From Pseudomonas viridiflava (GTDB lineage Bacteria > Pseudomonadota > Gammaproteobacteria > Pseudomonadales > Pseudomonadaceae): 64,000 nt of DNA. The stretch's first letter is position 1, and each line of letters begins with the position of its first letter. The stretch spans positions 124,001 to 188,000 of the forward strand of contig NZ_UUPU01000029.1 in NCBI RefSeq assembly GCF_900591205.1, in the 5' to 3' direction. The position numbers and the translations under genes are program-made. Positions 54,685 to 64,000 of the stretch are shown in pieces. The notes beneath the pieces are model-generated. The model did not search any database, was not told the DNA's origin, and saw only the letters and a list, made by a program, of their open reading frames with translations.

Positions 54685-56100
54685 TCAGAACTGAAAGTAC
54701 AGAAACGGTACGGCGTCGCGGCTGGCAATCAGCGCGAACGACAACACAAATCCGGCCACCGGCCACAGCGAGGCCGCCACCACAAACCACGGCTGGGTGC
54801 CGAAACGCTGCTCGCAACGCACCTGCCAGATCGGCGCGATGATGCACACCAGGCCCAGCAGGGCCGCCATGCCATGGGCCGGGCGCATGGCCACGGCCAT
54901 TGCGTCACCCAGGGCCATGCCGTGCAGGCCGAACTGGCCGGCGTACATGGTCAGTGCCGAATGAAAGTCCGGCGCCCGGAACAAGGTCCACGCCAGGCAC
55001 ACAAACAGCAGCGTCAGAATGTGCGACAACACTGGCGGAATGCTTGGCAGGCTCGAACGCGACCAGGCGCGGTCAACGCACAACGCCACACCGTGGGCCG
55101 AACCCCACAGCAGATAGTTCCAGCTGTCACCGCCGTGCCACAGCCCGGCAATCGCCATGGTCAGGAACAGGTTGCGATAGGTGCGCCATACGCCATCACG
55201 GTTACCGCCGAGGGCGATGTACAGGTAGTCGCGCAACCAACTGGACAACGACAAGTGCCAACGACGCCAAAAGTCCTGGATGCTGCTGGCCAGGTACGGC
55301 CGGTTGAAGTTTTCCGGGAAGTGGAAACCCAGCATAAGGCCCAGGCCGATGGCCATGGCGCTGTAGCCGGCGAAGTCGAAGAACAGTTGCAGCGAGTACG
55401 CCAGGCAACCGATCCAGGCGTCCACCAGGCTTGGGTTTTCCAGGTGGAAGGCAATGTCCACCAGCGGCGACAAGGTATCGGCCACCAGCACTTTCATGCC
55501 CATGCCGATCATGAAGCGCCGTGCGCCCAGGGCAAAATTCGGCCAGTTGAAATATCGCTGGTTCAGCTCACGGCGGACCCAGTCGTAGCGGATGATCGGG
55601 CCCGCAATCGAGTGGCCGAACATCGAGATATAAGTGGCGTAGTTGATGAAGCTGCGCTCCACCGGCACCGTATGCCGGTGCACATCCACCAGGTAGGAAA
55701 TCGCCTGCAGCACGATAAACGACAAGCCGGCCGGCAAGGCCACGCGCTGCCAGTCCAGCGGCATCGCACCGTACCAGGTGATCACCTCGCTCACGGTGCC
55801 GGCGACGATGTTGGCGTACTTGTACCAACACAGCACTGCCGTGTTGAACACGATCAACGCAATCAACAGGCGCACCCGGCCTTTGCCGTCCTCACGGGAG
55901 CGGTCCACCAGCAGGCCGCCGACCCATGCCACCACGGTCAAGACCATGTGCAGGAACAGGAACAACGGGCTCAACCAGCCGTAGAACAACCAGCTGCCGA
56001 TCAACAGGATGACGTTGCGCCAGCTCGGGCGAGCCAGGGCATAAATCAACAGGAAGGCCGGCAGGAACAGCGTGAGGAATTCGAGTGAGGCAAAGACCAT
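54685..56100 (-). CDS. wssH: WssH, MBOAT-family acetyltransferase (AlgI-like)
   Basis: A 471-residue polytopic membrane protein, AlgI-like, that passes acetyl groups across the inner membrane for cellulose acetylation. The MBOAT active region is MAIAGLWHGGDSWNYLLWGS, with the invariant histidine in AHGVALC. NRPYLASSIQDFWRRWHLSL-type segment is present (IQDFWRRWHLSLSSWLRDYL). The gene is 17 bases after wssG in the same operon. Confidence 0.94.
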   Translation of the reverse strand: MVFASLEFLTLFLPAFLLIYALARPSWRNVILLIGSWLFYGWLSPLFLFLHMVLTVVAWVGGLLVDRSREDGKGRVRLLIALIVFNTAVLCWYKYANIVAGTVSEVITWYGAMPLDWQRVALPAGLSFIVLQAISYLVDVHRHTVPVERSFINYATYISMFGHSIAGPIIRYDWVRRELNQRYFNWPNFALGARRFMIGMGMKVLVADTLSPLVDIAFHLENPSLVDAWIGCLAYSLQLFFDFAGYSAMAIGLGLMLGFHFPENFNRPYLASSIQDFWRRWHLSLSSWLRDYLYIALGGNRDGVWRTYRNLFLTMAIAGLWHGGDSWNYLLWGSAHGVALCVDRAWSRSSLPSIPPVLSHILTLLFVCLAWTLFRAPDFHSALTMYAGQFGLHGMALGDAMAVAMRPAHGMAALLGLVCIIAPIWQVRCEQRFGTQPWFVVAASLWPVAGFVLSFALIASRDAVPFLYFQF

Positions 56101-56117
56101 GGTGGTGTCGGGCCCGA

Positions 56118-56783
56118 TCAGTTAGCGAGCGAATCAGGCGCGAACAACAGCCGGGAGCCCGTTGCGGAGGGCAAGGCCAACACGCTGTAGCGCTCGCCCG
56201 CCTTGAGGCTGAAGCTCAACGGCTGGCCGACGGGTGCACCGGCGCACTTGAGCTGTACCGACAGCTCCACCGGGTTGATCATGCGGCGCTGCACGGAACC
56301 TTCGGCGACCTTTTTGAACAGCTCGGCCTTTTGTGCAACGGCTTCCAGGCTGGCGTCGACGCACGCGGCGTCGGCGTTGACGAAGGCCAGCGAGGCTTTC
56401 AGTGCGTTGAAGTCGTCCGGTTGTTCATGGATCACCACTTGGCGAATACCGCCCTTGGCATCGGCTACCGCTACCACCGTGGCGAATTCGCCCGGGGCTA
56501 CGGTGACGGACAGGTCAGCAGTCTGGCCGCCCTGGCTCAACACGCCCTTGATCGGCGCGCTGCCGCCGGACACCGGCAGGTAATCGGAAACCAGCTTGTC
56601 GCCAGCCAATACCAGGCTGGCTTTGGAGCCTTCAGCAACCAGCTTCAATTCGCTGGCCGTGCCGTTGGCAAACCGCAGGAAGGCCGAGTCCTTTTCCGGC
56701 CCGGTGGGGTACAACGGAATGTCGGCGCTCCAGGCGCTGACGCTGGCGAGCAAGGTCGCCAGGCCCAGGGTGATGCGCGTCAT
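56118..56783 (-). CDS. wssG: WssG, AlgF-like cellulose acetylation protein
   Basis: A 221-residue exported protein with signal peptide MTRITLGLATLLASVSAWSA and a two-lobed beta-rich body, resembling AlgF, the periplasmic adaptor of alginate acetylation. It carries the opening DIPLYPTGPEKDSAFLRFAN and the SVLALPSATGSRLLF segment. ATG at 56783 overlaps the wssF stop as ATGA; a longer frame to 56939 lies inside wssF and is not used. Confidence 0.88.
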   Translation of the reverse strand: MTRITLGLATLLASVSAWSADIPLYPTGPEKDSAFLRFANGTASELKLVAEGSKASLVLAGDKLVSDYLPVSGGSAPIKGVLSQGGQTADLSVTVAPGEFATVVAVADAKGGIRQVVIHEQPDDFNALKASLAFVNADAACVDASLEAVAQKAELFKKVAEGSVQRRMINPVELSVQLKCAGAPVGQPLSFSLKAGERYSVLALPSATGSRLLFAPDSLAN

Positions 56784-57445
56784 CACTTGGCTCCCTTCAC
56801 GGCGTCCGCCGGCAACGCAGACAGCGCGCCGCCGATGGCCTTGGCCCACTTCTGGTAGCCGTCGATGGTGAAGTGCTGGCCGTCGGTGGTGATCCATTGG
56901 CCTGGCTTGGAGAAGGTCAGCGAATCTATATAGGTGCACGGCGCGACGTTGGTCGCGAGGAATTGCGACATCAGCTTGGTGCGCGCGTCATCCTTCTTGT
57001 ACATGCTGCCGACCTTGCCCCAGGCCGGGCCGACCCACACGCATTTGGTGCCGGTTTCGCTGATGGCCTTGGTCAGGGAGGTCACGCTCTTCCAGGCCCA
57101 GACTTTCGGGAATTGCGGGTCCGGGTAGGAGGCCATGGTGTCGCCGATGATGATCACGACGAGGTCCGGCTTGTCCTTGGCGATCAAGTCCTTGACCGGT
57201 GTAGTGCTCATAGCGTTCTTGCCGAACACTTCGGGCTTGCCGCCGGGCAGGTTCTCGGCGCCGCAGTCGACTTTCTTCGGCACGATCCAGTCGGCCGCGC
57301 CGGCACCGCAGGCGCCGATGGTGTGCACCTTGGCGCCCTGCGCCGTGAGGTTGGCTTGCAACGGGTCCAGCAAATGGTCGGGGAAGCTCAAGTGGCTTTC
57401 GCCGAGTACCAGCAGGGTCAGGCCGGCAATTGCAGAAACAGGCAT
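56783..57445 (-). CDS. wssF: WssF, SGNH-hydrolase-like cellulose acetylation protein
   Basis: A 220-residue exported SGNH-fold protein, MPVSAIAGLTLLVLGESHLS, with the nucleophile serine S17 in GESH and DGQHFT carrying the D/H pair near residue 188. In SBW25-type strains WssF is thought to present or remove acetyl groups. The N-terminus looks like a signal-anchor. The ATG overlap with wssG suggests a fixed ratio of the two. Confidence 0.85.
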   Translation of the reverse strand: MPVSAIAGLTLLVLGESHLSFPDHLLDPLQANLTAQGAKVHTIGACGAGAADWIVPKKVDCGAENLPGGKPEVFGKNAMSTTPVKDLIAKDKPDLVVIIIGDTMASYPDPQFPKVWAWKSVTSLTKAISETGTKCVWVGPAWGKVGSMYKKDDARTKLMSQFLATNVAPCTYIDSLTFSKPGQWITTDGQHFTIDGYQKWAKAIGGALSALPADAVKGAK

Positions 57446-57461
57446 GGATGACTCCTATCAA

Positions 57462-60400
57462 TCAATTCGAATAAGGGGAACGGTACGGGCTGACCGGCAA
57501 AGGCATTGGCCCGCTCAGGTCTTCGAACAGGTAGCGCAAGTAGGCGTTGCCGACGTACTGGCGGTAATCCTGGGCGTTGTCGACACCGACTTCGCCACCC
57601 AGATAAAAGCGTGAAGTAAGACGGTATTCGGCGGCTGCGTTGAGGCTGTAGCCGATGCCGGTCTTGCTGCTGCTGTCGTATTTTTTGGTGGCTGCATTGC
57701 CTTGAAGCGTGCTGTCCGTAGGAAAGTAATCGGCGCCATCTTGCGCGATATGCTGCACGCCCACCGAACTTTTCAACTCGTAGCTGAAGCGGTCGAAGCT
57801 CTGTGCCCAGCGAACCGGCACGGCCAGCGAGAAGAAACGTTGCGGGCTGAAGTAGCCGCCATTGCCATAGGTGTAGAAACCCTGGTTGTCCTTGAAGCCC
57901 ATGGCCATGCCGCTGACGCCCAAGGTGAGGGTGTCGGTCGGCGTATTGCGCAAGTACCAGTAGACGCCGCTGCCCAACTCCATACGGGTGTTGTCTTCAA
58001 CGTTGTTACCGAGCAACTGGTGCAACGACGCGTAGCCGTAGGCGCCCACTTCCTGGTTATCGTAGCTCAGCTCGCCGCGCCCGCCGTTGGCGGTGACGCC
58101 GCCCCACTTCTTGCGCTCCCCGGCGGAGGTTGTGGTTTCAGAACCAGCAAACGAGGTCACGCTATCGGTGACCGGGCGCCGCGAGACATTCACGCCATAG
58201 CGCAGGTTGCCGCCTTCGGTGAACGGTCGATTCACACTCACGCCACCGACCACAGTGCTGTAGGTAAAGCCCAACGGGCTGACGCCGATATCGGCCTTGA
58301 CGCCCTGCGCCGGATCTTCCACAGCAACCGCCAGACCGACGCCGTTTTCTCTCTGGGAACCATCCGTACCGGCACCCGCACCAAAACGCGCAGCCGAAAT
58401 AGCCTTGACCGAACCCGAACTCAAACTCACCGGCGTTGCACGCAATGCCACGTTGTAATCACCCACCGGCATGCGCGCTTCAAATGGCGTCTCAACGTCG
58501 GTGATTCGGCTCAAGCCGCTTTCACCATTGTTACTGCGCACGCTCAACCCTTGCACCAGGTAACCACTGCGATCACGCAGCAGGCCATCAAGCGCGAGGC
58601 GCGCCGGGCTCAAGGTCGGGTTGTCCAGCGCGGCAATGCGCGTTGGCGGCACAAACGGATCGCTCAGCTTGTTGGAGGGCGCAAAGCCGGCAGCTGCCAC
58701 GGTATTCCCGGAGCCCGAAACCGGCGCCGGCATCACATTGGCCGGCGCGTCAATCGGCGGTGGAACCGCACCGCGATCGACAGCCAGGTCGGTGATCTGG
58801 CGCCGCTGGCCGGGCAGGCCGACAAACGGGTTATAGGCCACGCCCTGGGCGTCGGCCAAGGCCGAACGCGCCTGGGTGCGCTGGGTGTTTTCAATAGCCA
58901 GTGCGCGACGCAGCAATTCGGCTGCTTCAGCATTACGGCCCAGCCCCTGATAGATCTGCCCGGCGGCGGTCAGCGTCTCGGCATTGGTTGGGTCCAGCCT
59001 CAGCGCCTTGTCGGTAGCCGACTCTGCCAGGCTACGGTTGCCGCCCTTCAAGGCGATACCGGCCAGGCCCAATTGCAGGCGTGCGCTGTTGGGGTTTTGC
59101 TGCACGAGCGGCTCGTAAAGCGCCATGGCTTTCTTGCCGTCGCCGCCGTCGGCATACATGCGCGCCAGCACCGCAATGGCCGAGGTGTCGTGGGGGCGTT
59201 GCACCAGGGCCGGCGAGAGCATGTCGTAAGCCGCCACCAAGTCGTTTTTCTCACGCAGTGCATCGGCTTGCTTGACCCGATACTGGAAAATCAGGTCTTC
59301 GTAGCGCTGGCGCCCAGCGTCACTCAGTGGCTGGCCCTGCATGTCGCGCAGGATGTCACCGGCTTCGGTGTAGTGGTTGGCCTTGAGCAGCACGCCGGCG
59401 TAGAGCAGCTTCTGGTCGGGCGTGGGGTTCGGCGTTTTATCCAGCACGCCCTGCATGATCTGCAAGCCCTCTTGCGGCGCGCCCACGTCCACATACGCAG
59501 AGGCCAGCACCGCCAGGCGCTCAGGCTTTTTACCCGCCAGCGTCGCGCTGCGACCCAACAGTGCCAAAGCCTCGGGACGCTGACCACGGCGAGCGCTTTC
59601 AATCGCGATTTCGGTCTGCTTGTGCAGCGCGATGTCGCTCGCCAACTCATTCATATCCGCCGTGCGTTGACCGGCAGGAATGCGCGACAGCGTGGCATCC
59701 GCGGCTTTCCACTCATCCAGCTCCACCGACAGCAACGTGCTGGTATACAGCGCATCCGGCTGATTGGGTTGGCTTTTGAGCAAGCCGTCGATCAAGGCCC
59801 GGGCGTTGCGAATCTGCCCGTCGCGCAGGTAAACCCGTGCCAGGGCGAACCGTGTCCAGGGGTTTTCCGGGTCGGCGTCGATGGCTTGTTGATAAGCCGC
59901 TTGCGCGCCTTTCAAATCACCGCGCTGATCCGCCAGCTTGCCCATCTGGGTAGCTCGCAGGGCCTTGATCTTCACGTTCGAAGAAAATGTGCTGCGATCG
60001 GCCGGTGACAGCGAGTCGATCAGTTTCAAGGCTTCGTCTGGGCGACCGGACTGCGACAGCACACCGATCAAGCCATTCAAGGCGTCCGGGTCGCCAGGCT
60101 TGCGCGCCAGCACTTTGCGGTAGCTGGCTTCAGAAGCGTCGAATTGATTGTCCTGGGCCTGGAAACCGGCCAGCGCCACGGTGGCGTCGGACCGGCCAGG
60201 ATTCAGGCGCTCGGCCTGAGACGCCAGGTCACGCGCCTGGCTCGAACGGCCGGCCGTCTGCGCATCCCGGGCCTGGCTCAGCAGGCTCCAGTAACGCACG
60301 TCATTCAGGGCCTTTTGCCAAGCGGCGCCGCCGGGCAGGCGCGTGGCCTGGACCAGGTAGCCTTCGGCGTCGCTGAAGCGCTGCTGCTGTTGACGCAACA

Positions 60401-61340
60401 CGCCCATGCCGCCGAGGGCGTCGACATCGTTGGGTTTTTCTGCCAAACGCGCTGCCAGCAGCGGCTCGGCGGTTTTCAGGTCGCCATCGTCAAGCGCCTT
60501 GAAAGCCTTGACCAGCTTGGGATCGCGCTGCCAGCCGCCATCACCTTTGCCCTGCGAGATGCCCTTATTCATCAACGCCCGGATTTCGCTGTCGTCCGGG
60601 TGCTTGGCCAGGAACTCCTGAAACAATGGCACTTGCTCACGGTTAGGTGCACCGAGCCATACCAGCGCAAAACGCCAGCCTTCGTCAGCGGCGCCGCCAA
60701 CTTCGTTGTTGGGTGCCAGGCGCGCCATGGCGCGGATACCGTCGACACGGGTGCTCGGGTTACGCGCCAGGTGTCGAGCGAGGAACAGCGCAGCGATCGA
60801 ATCATCCGGCCGCTCACGCGTTACGCGTTGCAGGCCGGCGATGCCTTCGGCCGTGCCCTTGGGCGTAAACGCCAGGGCGTTGTAATACTCACGGGCGATC
60901 AGGCCCTGCGGCTGGCGCCCCTGGAAAATCTGGCGGTACAGCGCCACCGCCTGTTCGCGCTCTTCTACCGGCTCGCCCAACTCACGGGCCTGTTCCAGCA
61001 ACTTGGCGTTAGTCGGCGTATTGACGGCGATGTCTTGTTCGAGCTGCAACGCCTGGCGTGGCAATGGCGAGATCGCACGCAAGCGGGCCAGGTATTTTTG
61101 CGCTTCTTCCGGGTGCTGCTGTTGCACCTGGATCAGGCCGATACCGTACAACGCATCCGGTTGCTCGGGGCTCAGGCCGAGCAATTTTTGCCAGGTTTCC
61201 AGGGCGCGTTCCGGGTTTTTCTTGGACTGCCAGTAGTAACCCTGCTCGATCAGCACGGCTTGGGGGTCGGTGGGCGCGGCGAAGCTGGCGCTGGACGCCA
61301 GGGTGGCCAATATCGCGAGGGCTAGCGTGTGGCGGCGCAT
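57462..61340 (-). CDS. wssE: WssE/BcsC, cellulose export outer-membrane protein with TPR domain
   Basis: A 1292-residue protein. Signal peptide MRRHTLALAILATLASSASFA; about 800 residues of tetratricopeptide repeats (for example GDPDALNGLIGVLSQSGRPD, ENPWTRFALARVYLRDGQ); and a C-terminal beta-barrel ending SPYRSPYSN. The barrel forms the outer-membrane pore and the repeats bridge to peptidoglycan. Its start overlaps wssD by 19 bases. No frameshift is seen. Confidence 0.95.
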   Translation of the reverse strand: MRRHTLALAILATLASSASFAAPTDPQAVLIEQGYYWQSKKNPERALETWQKLLGLSPEQPDALYGIGLIQVQQQHPEEAQKYLARLRAISPLPRQALQLEQDIAVNTPTNAKLLEQARELGEPVEEREQAVALYRQIFQGRQPQGLIAREYYNALAFTPKGTAEGIAGLQRVTRERPDDSIAALFLARHLARNPSTRVDGIRAMARLAPNNEVGGAADEGWRFALVWLGAPNREQVPLFQEFLAKHPDDSEIRALMNKGISQGKGDGGWQRDPKLVKAFKALDDGDLKTAEPLLAARLAEKPNDVDALGGMGVLRQQQQRFSDAEGYLVQATRLPGGAAWQKALNDVRYWSLLSQARDAQTAGRSSQARDLASQAERLNPGRSDATVALAGFQAQDNQFDASEASYRKVLARKPGDPDALNGLIGVLSQSGRPDEALKLIDSLSPADRSTFSSNVKIKALRATQMGKLADQRGDLKGAQAAYQQAIDADPENPWTRFALARVYLRDGQIRNARALIDGLLKSQPNQPDALYTSTLLSVELDEWKAADATLSRIPAGQRTADMNELASDIALHKQTEIAIESARRGQRPEALALLGRSATLAGKKPERLAVLASAYVDVGAPQEGLQIMQGVLDKTPNPTPDQKLLYAGVLLKANHYTEAGDILRDMQGQPLSDAGRQRYEDLIFQYRVKQADALREKNDLVAAYDMLSPALVQRPHDTSAIAVLARMYADGGDGKKAMALYEPLVQQNPNSARLQLGLAGIALKGGNRSLAESATDKALRLDPTNAETLTAAGQIYQGLGRNAEAAELLRRALAIENTQRTQARSALADAQGVAYNPFVGLPGQRRQITDLAVDRGAVPPPIDAPANVMPAPVSGSGNTVAAAGFAPSNKLSDPFVPPTRIAALDNPTLSPARLALDGLLRDRSGYLVQGLSVRSNNGESGLSRITDVETPFEARMPVGDYNVALRATPVSLSSGSVKAISAARFGAGAGTDGSQRENGVGLAVAVEDPAQGVKADIGVSPLGFTYSTVVGGVSVNRPFTEGGNLRYGVNVSRRPVTDSVTSFAGSETTTSAGERKKWGGVTANGGRGELSYDNQEVGAYGYASLHQLLGNNVEDNTRMELGSGVYWYLRNTPTDTLTLGVSGMAMGFKDNQGFYTYGNGGYFSPQRFFSLAVPVRWAQSFDRFSYELKSSVGVQHIAQDGADYFPTDSTLQGNAATKKYDSSSKTGIGYSLNAAAEYRLTSRFYLGGEVGVDNAQDYRQYVGNAYLRYLFEDLSGPMPLPVSPYRSPYSN

Positions 61341-62518
61341 GCGGCCTCCCAGAATAATTTGACCGTACCGTCCTGTTCGAAACGGTACTTTTGATCGGTA
61401 AAGCCTTGGCTGAACAGGCTGAGCATGTAGTCGTAATACACCGGCTGCGCGCTGTCGGGCGCCGATGCGGCCAGGGCCTTGCCCAGCACCTCATCCAGCT
61501 TGTTTTTTTGCAGTTGCATCAGCGCGGTTTCGCCACGTGCCTGGAAGAACACCAGGGCGGAGGCCGAGAACCCCAGCGGCGAAAAGCCGTTGTTCTTTTC
61601 GGCAACACCGCTGAGCACGTGGATCTTCTCCGGTGGCAAGCCACTGGGAGATGCCGCCGTCGCCCGCGAAAAACCGCCCAACGCCTTGAGCATCGGTGCT
61701 GCCAGCGGGTCGCTCTTGGCGGTCATGCCGGCCCACAGGTAGGTGCGAATGGCGTCGTAGCTGCCCAGGTCATCGGAATACGGGTCGACCACAAACATGC
61801 CGGCATTCGCGCTGGTGGCGCGGTAGCCCACCCAGTTGGCGGCGATGCCGTGGGGGCTGCCCTTGGGGTCGGCGAGCATTTTGGCGTTGCTCTCGGCCAC
61901 CTCGTTCCAACCGCCATTGGGACGTTCCTTGTGGAAACGTCGCAACTGCGCCAGTACTTGATAACTAGGGTTGAAGCGCCACAAACCTTCCGGGTAGCTG
62001 TAGCCCACCGGCCCCGGCAGCAGCATTTTGCCCAGGCCGGGCACCCGCACGATCAAGGTCTTTTCGACATTGGCCAACATCAATTGCGCATCCGCGCGGT
62101 ACTGCGGCACATTCCACACCCGCGCCGCTTCAAGCAGCGCGTAGGCGATCCACAGGTCGGCATCGCTGGCGGAGTTGGCGTCGATCACGCCCCACTCGCC
62201 GTCCTTGTTCTTACCCCACAACCAGGCCGGCAGCGTGCGGCTGATGTCGCCGCCCGCCATGTTGGCCTTGGTCCACGCCCAGAGCTTCTCGAAACGTGCG
62301 CGGTCGTTGCCCACCAGGGCAAAGAACATGGCATACGACTGCCCTTCGGAATTGCTTTCGCTGGGGTTCAGGGACGAGTTCAACACCCGCCCGTCATCCT
62401 GCACAAAGCGCGTCGCGTAATTGTGCCAAAGCGGCCACTGCGCATCGCACGTTTGCGCCTGGGCTGCACCGGCGAAGAGCGCAGCGCCCAACGCAACCCA
62501 ACCGGCTTTGCGCATCAT
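61322..62518 (-). CDS. wssD: WssD/BcsZ, GH8 endo-1,4-beta-glucanase
   Basis: A 398-residue periplasmic cellulase with signal peptide MMRKAGWVALGAALFAGAAQA. The GH8 signature SESNSEGQSYAMFFALV holds the proton-donor glutamate, and NSASDADLWIAYALLEAA holds the catalytic aspartate. It trims nascent cellulose and is needed for efficient export. ATG at 62518 overlaps the wssC stop as ATGA; the longer frame to 62632 lies inside wssC. Confidence 0.95.
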   Translation of the reverse strand: MMRKAGWVALGAALFAGAAQAQTCDAQWPLWHNYATRFVQDDGRVLNSSLNPSESNSEGQSYAMFFALVGNDRARFEKLWAWTKANMAGGDISRTLPAWLWGKNKDGEWGVIDANSASDADLWIAYALLEAARVWNVPQYRADAQLMLANVEKTLIVRVPGLGKMLLPGPVGYSYPEGLWRFNPSYQVLAQLRRFHKERPNGGWNEVAESNAKMLADPKGSPHGIAANWVGYRATSANAGMFVVDPYSDDLGSYDAIRTYLWAGMTAKSDPLAAPMLKALGGFSRATAASPSGLPPEKIHVLSGVAEKNNGFSPLGFSASALVFFQARGETALMQLQKNKLDEVLGKALAASAPDSAQPVYYDYMLSLFSQGFTDQKYRFEQDGTVKLFWEAACAATR

Positions 62519-64000
62519 GCCAGCCGCCGTTTTGCACGCGCACGCAGGGACAGGTAAATCAGGCAGGTCACGATCGCCAGGCCGAGGAAGGTGAACAGCA
62601 GCATCCAGCCCAGGTTCTGCGACAGCTGCCATTGCACCTGCTTGAACAGCCCCAGCTTGCCGACGTAATACTGCTGGTCAGCCACCAGCGAACTGACTTG
62701 TGTGCCCTGCACCACTGCGAGGCTGCCCTGGATCGTCTCTTTGTATTGGTCACCGCCGATCAACACCGCCGTCGCGGCCTGCAAGCCTTCAGGCTTGGTG
62801 CTGGAGATCAGCACCACACTGCGCCCGGCCTTGAGCGGCGACTCGAAACCGGCAAACCAGGTGCTGGTGCTCAAGCTGTTGAAGCTGATCGCGGCGTTGG
62901 CAGCGTGCTTGTTGGCCTCGGCGTCGGGGCTGACCCAATTGCTCACGTAGCGCGGCAGGTCAGACAATTTGAAGTGCTGTTGCGCCCCGTCGACGTTGGC
63001 CGGCAGGTATTGCTGCCATTGCTTGAACAACGGTTGGTCAGCGCCGGTGGCGATCACCAGCAGGTCTTTGTCGGCAACGCTCTGTACGTCTTTGGCCTGC
63101 ACCACTTTGACCGCGGTGGCCGGGTAGCCGGTGGACTCGCCGAAGCGGCCGAGGATGGTCAGATAAGCACTCAGCTCATCGGTGCCAAAGGTATCCGGCA
63201 ACACCACCGCCGACTCGGAAAGGTCTGCCAGGCGCGTGAACGGGAAGCCGGCATCGTTGAACACGCCCAGGTTAGGCATGGCAATGAAGTGCTGGTAGCC
63301 GGTGATGTCCAGGCTCGAATCCGGGTCGATGGTGCCGCGCATGTTATCGACGATGATGTCGCGGCATTCGCCTTCCTTGATGTAGTCGTACATGAAGCGC
63401 AGTTGCAGTTTGGACATCGGCGACGCCGAGCTGATCGGCAGCAGTACCTTGGCTTCGCGCGGCAGCGTGTTGTCTTTCTGCATCATGCTCAGCAGGGTTT
63501 TTCCGTCCGCCAGGCTGGTGATCGACGGCAGCGGCATGGACTTCATGAACTGGTCATCCAGGCCAACCAGCAGCGACGAATTAGTCGACACCTGTTGCGG
63601 TGTGTAGCGGTATTTGAGGTTCAGCGGCACGCCTTCTTCACGCCAGTTGAACAGGTCGGGCGGCAGGCGGAAGTCGACGCTGATGGCGCCAGGGTTGTAG
63701 CCCGCGACGCTGAGTTTTTTCAGGTCGACCAGTTCACCCAGGCGCACCGGACGATCACTTGGCACCCAGTTCGGCGCGTCGTATGGACGGCGCGGGGCGA
63801 GGCTTTCGAGCTTGTCGATCACCACGCTGCTGCCAGCCAGTACTGGACTGCCCAGCGCGACGGCCGTGGCGGCGCGCTTGAGTTCGGCACCATCGCGGCC
63901 CGACACGATCAGCAGCTTGCCCTGCGGGTCGTTGGGGTTTGTGATCAGGTTGATTGTCGGCCCGGTGGCTTGCGCTACTTTTACACCGCTGACGTCGACC
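62515..64000 (-). CDS. wssC: WssC/BcsB, cellulose synthase regulatory subunit (N-terminal part outside window)
   Basis: About 494 residues, the C-terminal two-thirds of BcsB, open to the window edge; the usual length is about 740. It is the periplasmic partner of the BcsA/WssB synthase. Visible parts include carbohydrate-binding and flavodoxin-like domains (VDGAQQHFKLSDLPRYVSNW, LADLSESAVVLPDTFGTDEL) and the C-terminal membrane helix WMLLFTFLGLAIVTCLIYLS followed by a basic tail RARAKRRLA. A start at 63906 shown by an internal ATG is not the true start. Confidence 0.93.
   Translation of the reverse strand, partial: VDVSGVKVAQATGPTINLITNPNDPQGKLLIVSGRDGAELKRAATAVALGSPVLAGSSVVIDKLESLAPRRPYDAPNWVPSDRPVRLGELVDLKKLSVAGYNPGAISVDFRLPPDLFNWREEGVPLNLKYRYTPQQVSTNSSLLVGLDDQFMKSMPLPSITSLADGKTLLSMMQKDNTLPREAKVLLPISSASPMSKLQLRFMYDYIKEGECRDIIVDNMRGTIDPDSSLDITGYQHFIAMPNLGVFNDAGFPFTRLADLSESAVVLPDTFGTDELSAYLTILGRFGESTGYPATAVKVVQAKDVQSVADKDLLVIATGADQPLFKQWQQYLPANVDGAQQHFKLSDLPRYVSNWVSPDAEANKHAANAAISFNSLSTSTWFAGFESPLKAGRSVVLISSTKPEGLQAATAVLIGGDQYKETIQGSLAVVQGTQVSSLVADQQYYVGKLGLFKQVQWQLSQNLGWMLLFTFLGLAIVTCLIYLSLRARAKRRLA

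Noticed and set aside
53629..56088. An 819-codon plus-strand frame opposite wssH and wssI
   Set aside because: Its composition (Q-, H-, R- and G-rich) is typical of antisense shadow; the minus-strand genes have clear MBOAT and AlgJ motifs.
57702..60008. A 768-codon plus-strand frame opposite wssE
   Set aside because: Antisense shadow of the TPR region, with no start context or motifs.

Overview
The window is high-GC gammaproteobacterial chromosome, and its gene order and gene families point to the Pseudomonas fluorescens group, close to the SBW25 type. The evidence is: the glnA / ntrB-ntrC / NrsZ-like RNA / trmL / secB / grx / gpmI / envC / ctpA / hisF-hisA-hisH-hisB order typical of Pseudomonas; dispersed inverted REP pairs with the GTGGGAGC/GGGCTTGC core; a DUF6124-type gene with a structured leader; and a wss-type acetylated-cellulose operon (wssC to wssJ). 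It is core chromosome with small accessory inserts. No phage, IS element, CRISPR array or plasmid gene was seen.

Layout. 1-8.6 kb (minus strand): fbp (cut by the window edge), a translationally coupled DUF3999/DUF2339 membrane pair, and glgP. 8.9-13 kb: a YkgJ-type zinc/iron-cluster protein, typA/bipA and thiI. 13-20.2 kb is a nitrogen-control block: glnA, glnL(ntrB), glnG(ntrC) and a four-repeat NrsZ-like sRNA, each with a sigma-54 promoter, and with NtrC-type sites at ntrB and nrsZ. Between them lie the DUF6124-like gene, a secreted chorismate mutase and an orphan secreted protein. 20.2-27.7 kb is housekeeping: trmL, secB, grxC, a rhodanese-fold protein lacking the catalytic cysteine, gpmI, envC-like, ctpA, yibQ-like. 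27.8-29.2 kb holds an accessory Vps62/DUF946 gene that overlaps a convergent solute-binding protein gene. 29.9-33.1 kb is hisB-hisH-DUF2164-hisA-hisF, with two long hairpin repeats inside the operon.

33.4-39.2 kb: an OFA-family MFS transporter, then asmA-mutY-yggX (coupled by ATGA overlaps) and tRNA-Phe. 39.3-45.5 kb is accessory: a decayed fic gene just downstream of the tRNA, a small orphan, a GT39-type glycosyltransferase, a BASS-family transporter, an alpha/beta hydrolase and a solitary YhcG-type PD-(D/E)XK nuclease. 46-52.2 kb: a GABA-permease-like transporter, a four-gene polar amino-acid ABC transporter and a METTL25-like methyltransferase. 52.4-64 kb (minus strand): wssJ, I, H, G, F, E, D and partial wssC, covering cellulose synthesis, export and acetylation.

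The least explained signals are the structured DUF6124 leader, four DnaA-box sequences within 1.15 kb beside the wss locus, the Vps62 gene, and the operator-like repeats in front of the broken fic gene. All assignments come from reading the sequence and remembered family knowledge; no database search was run.
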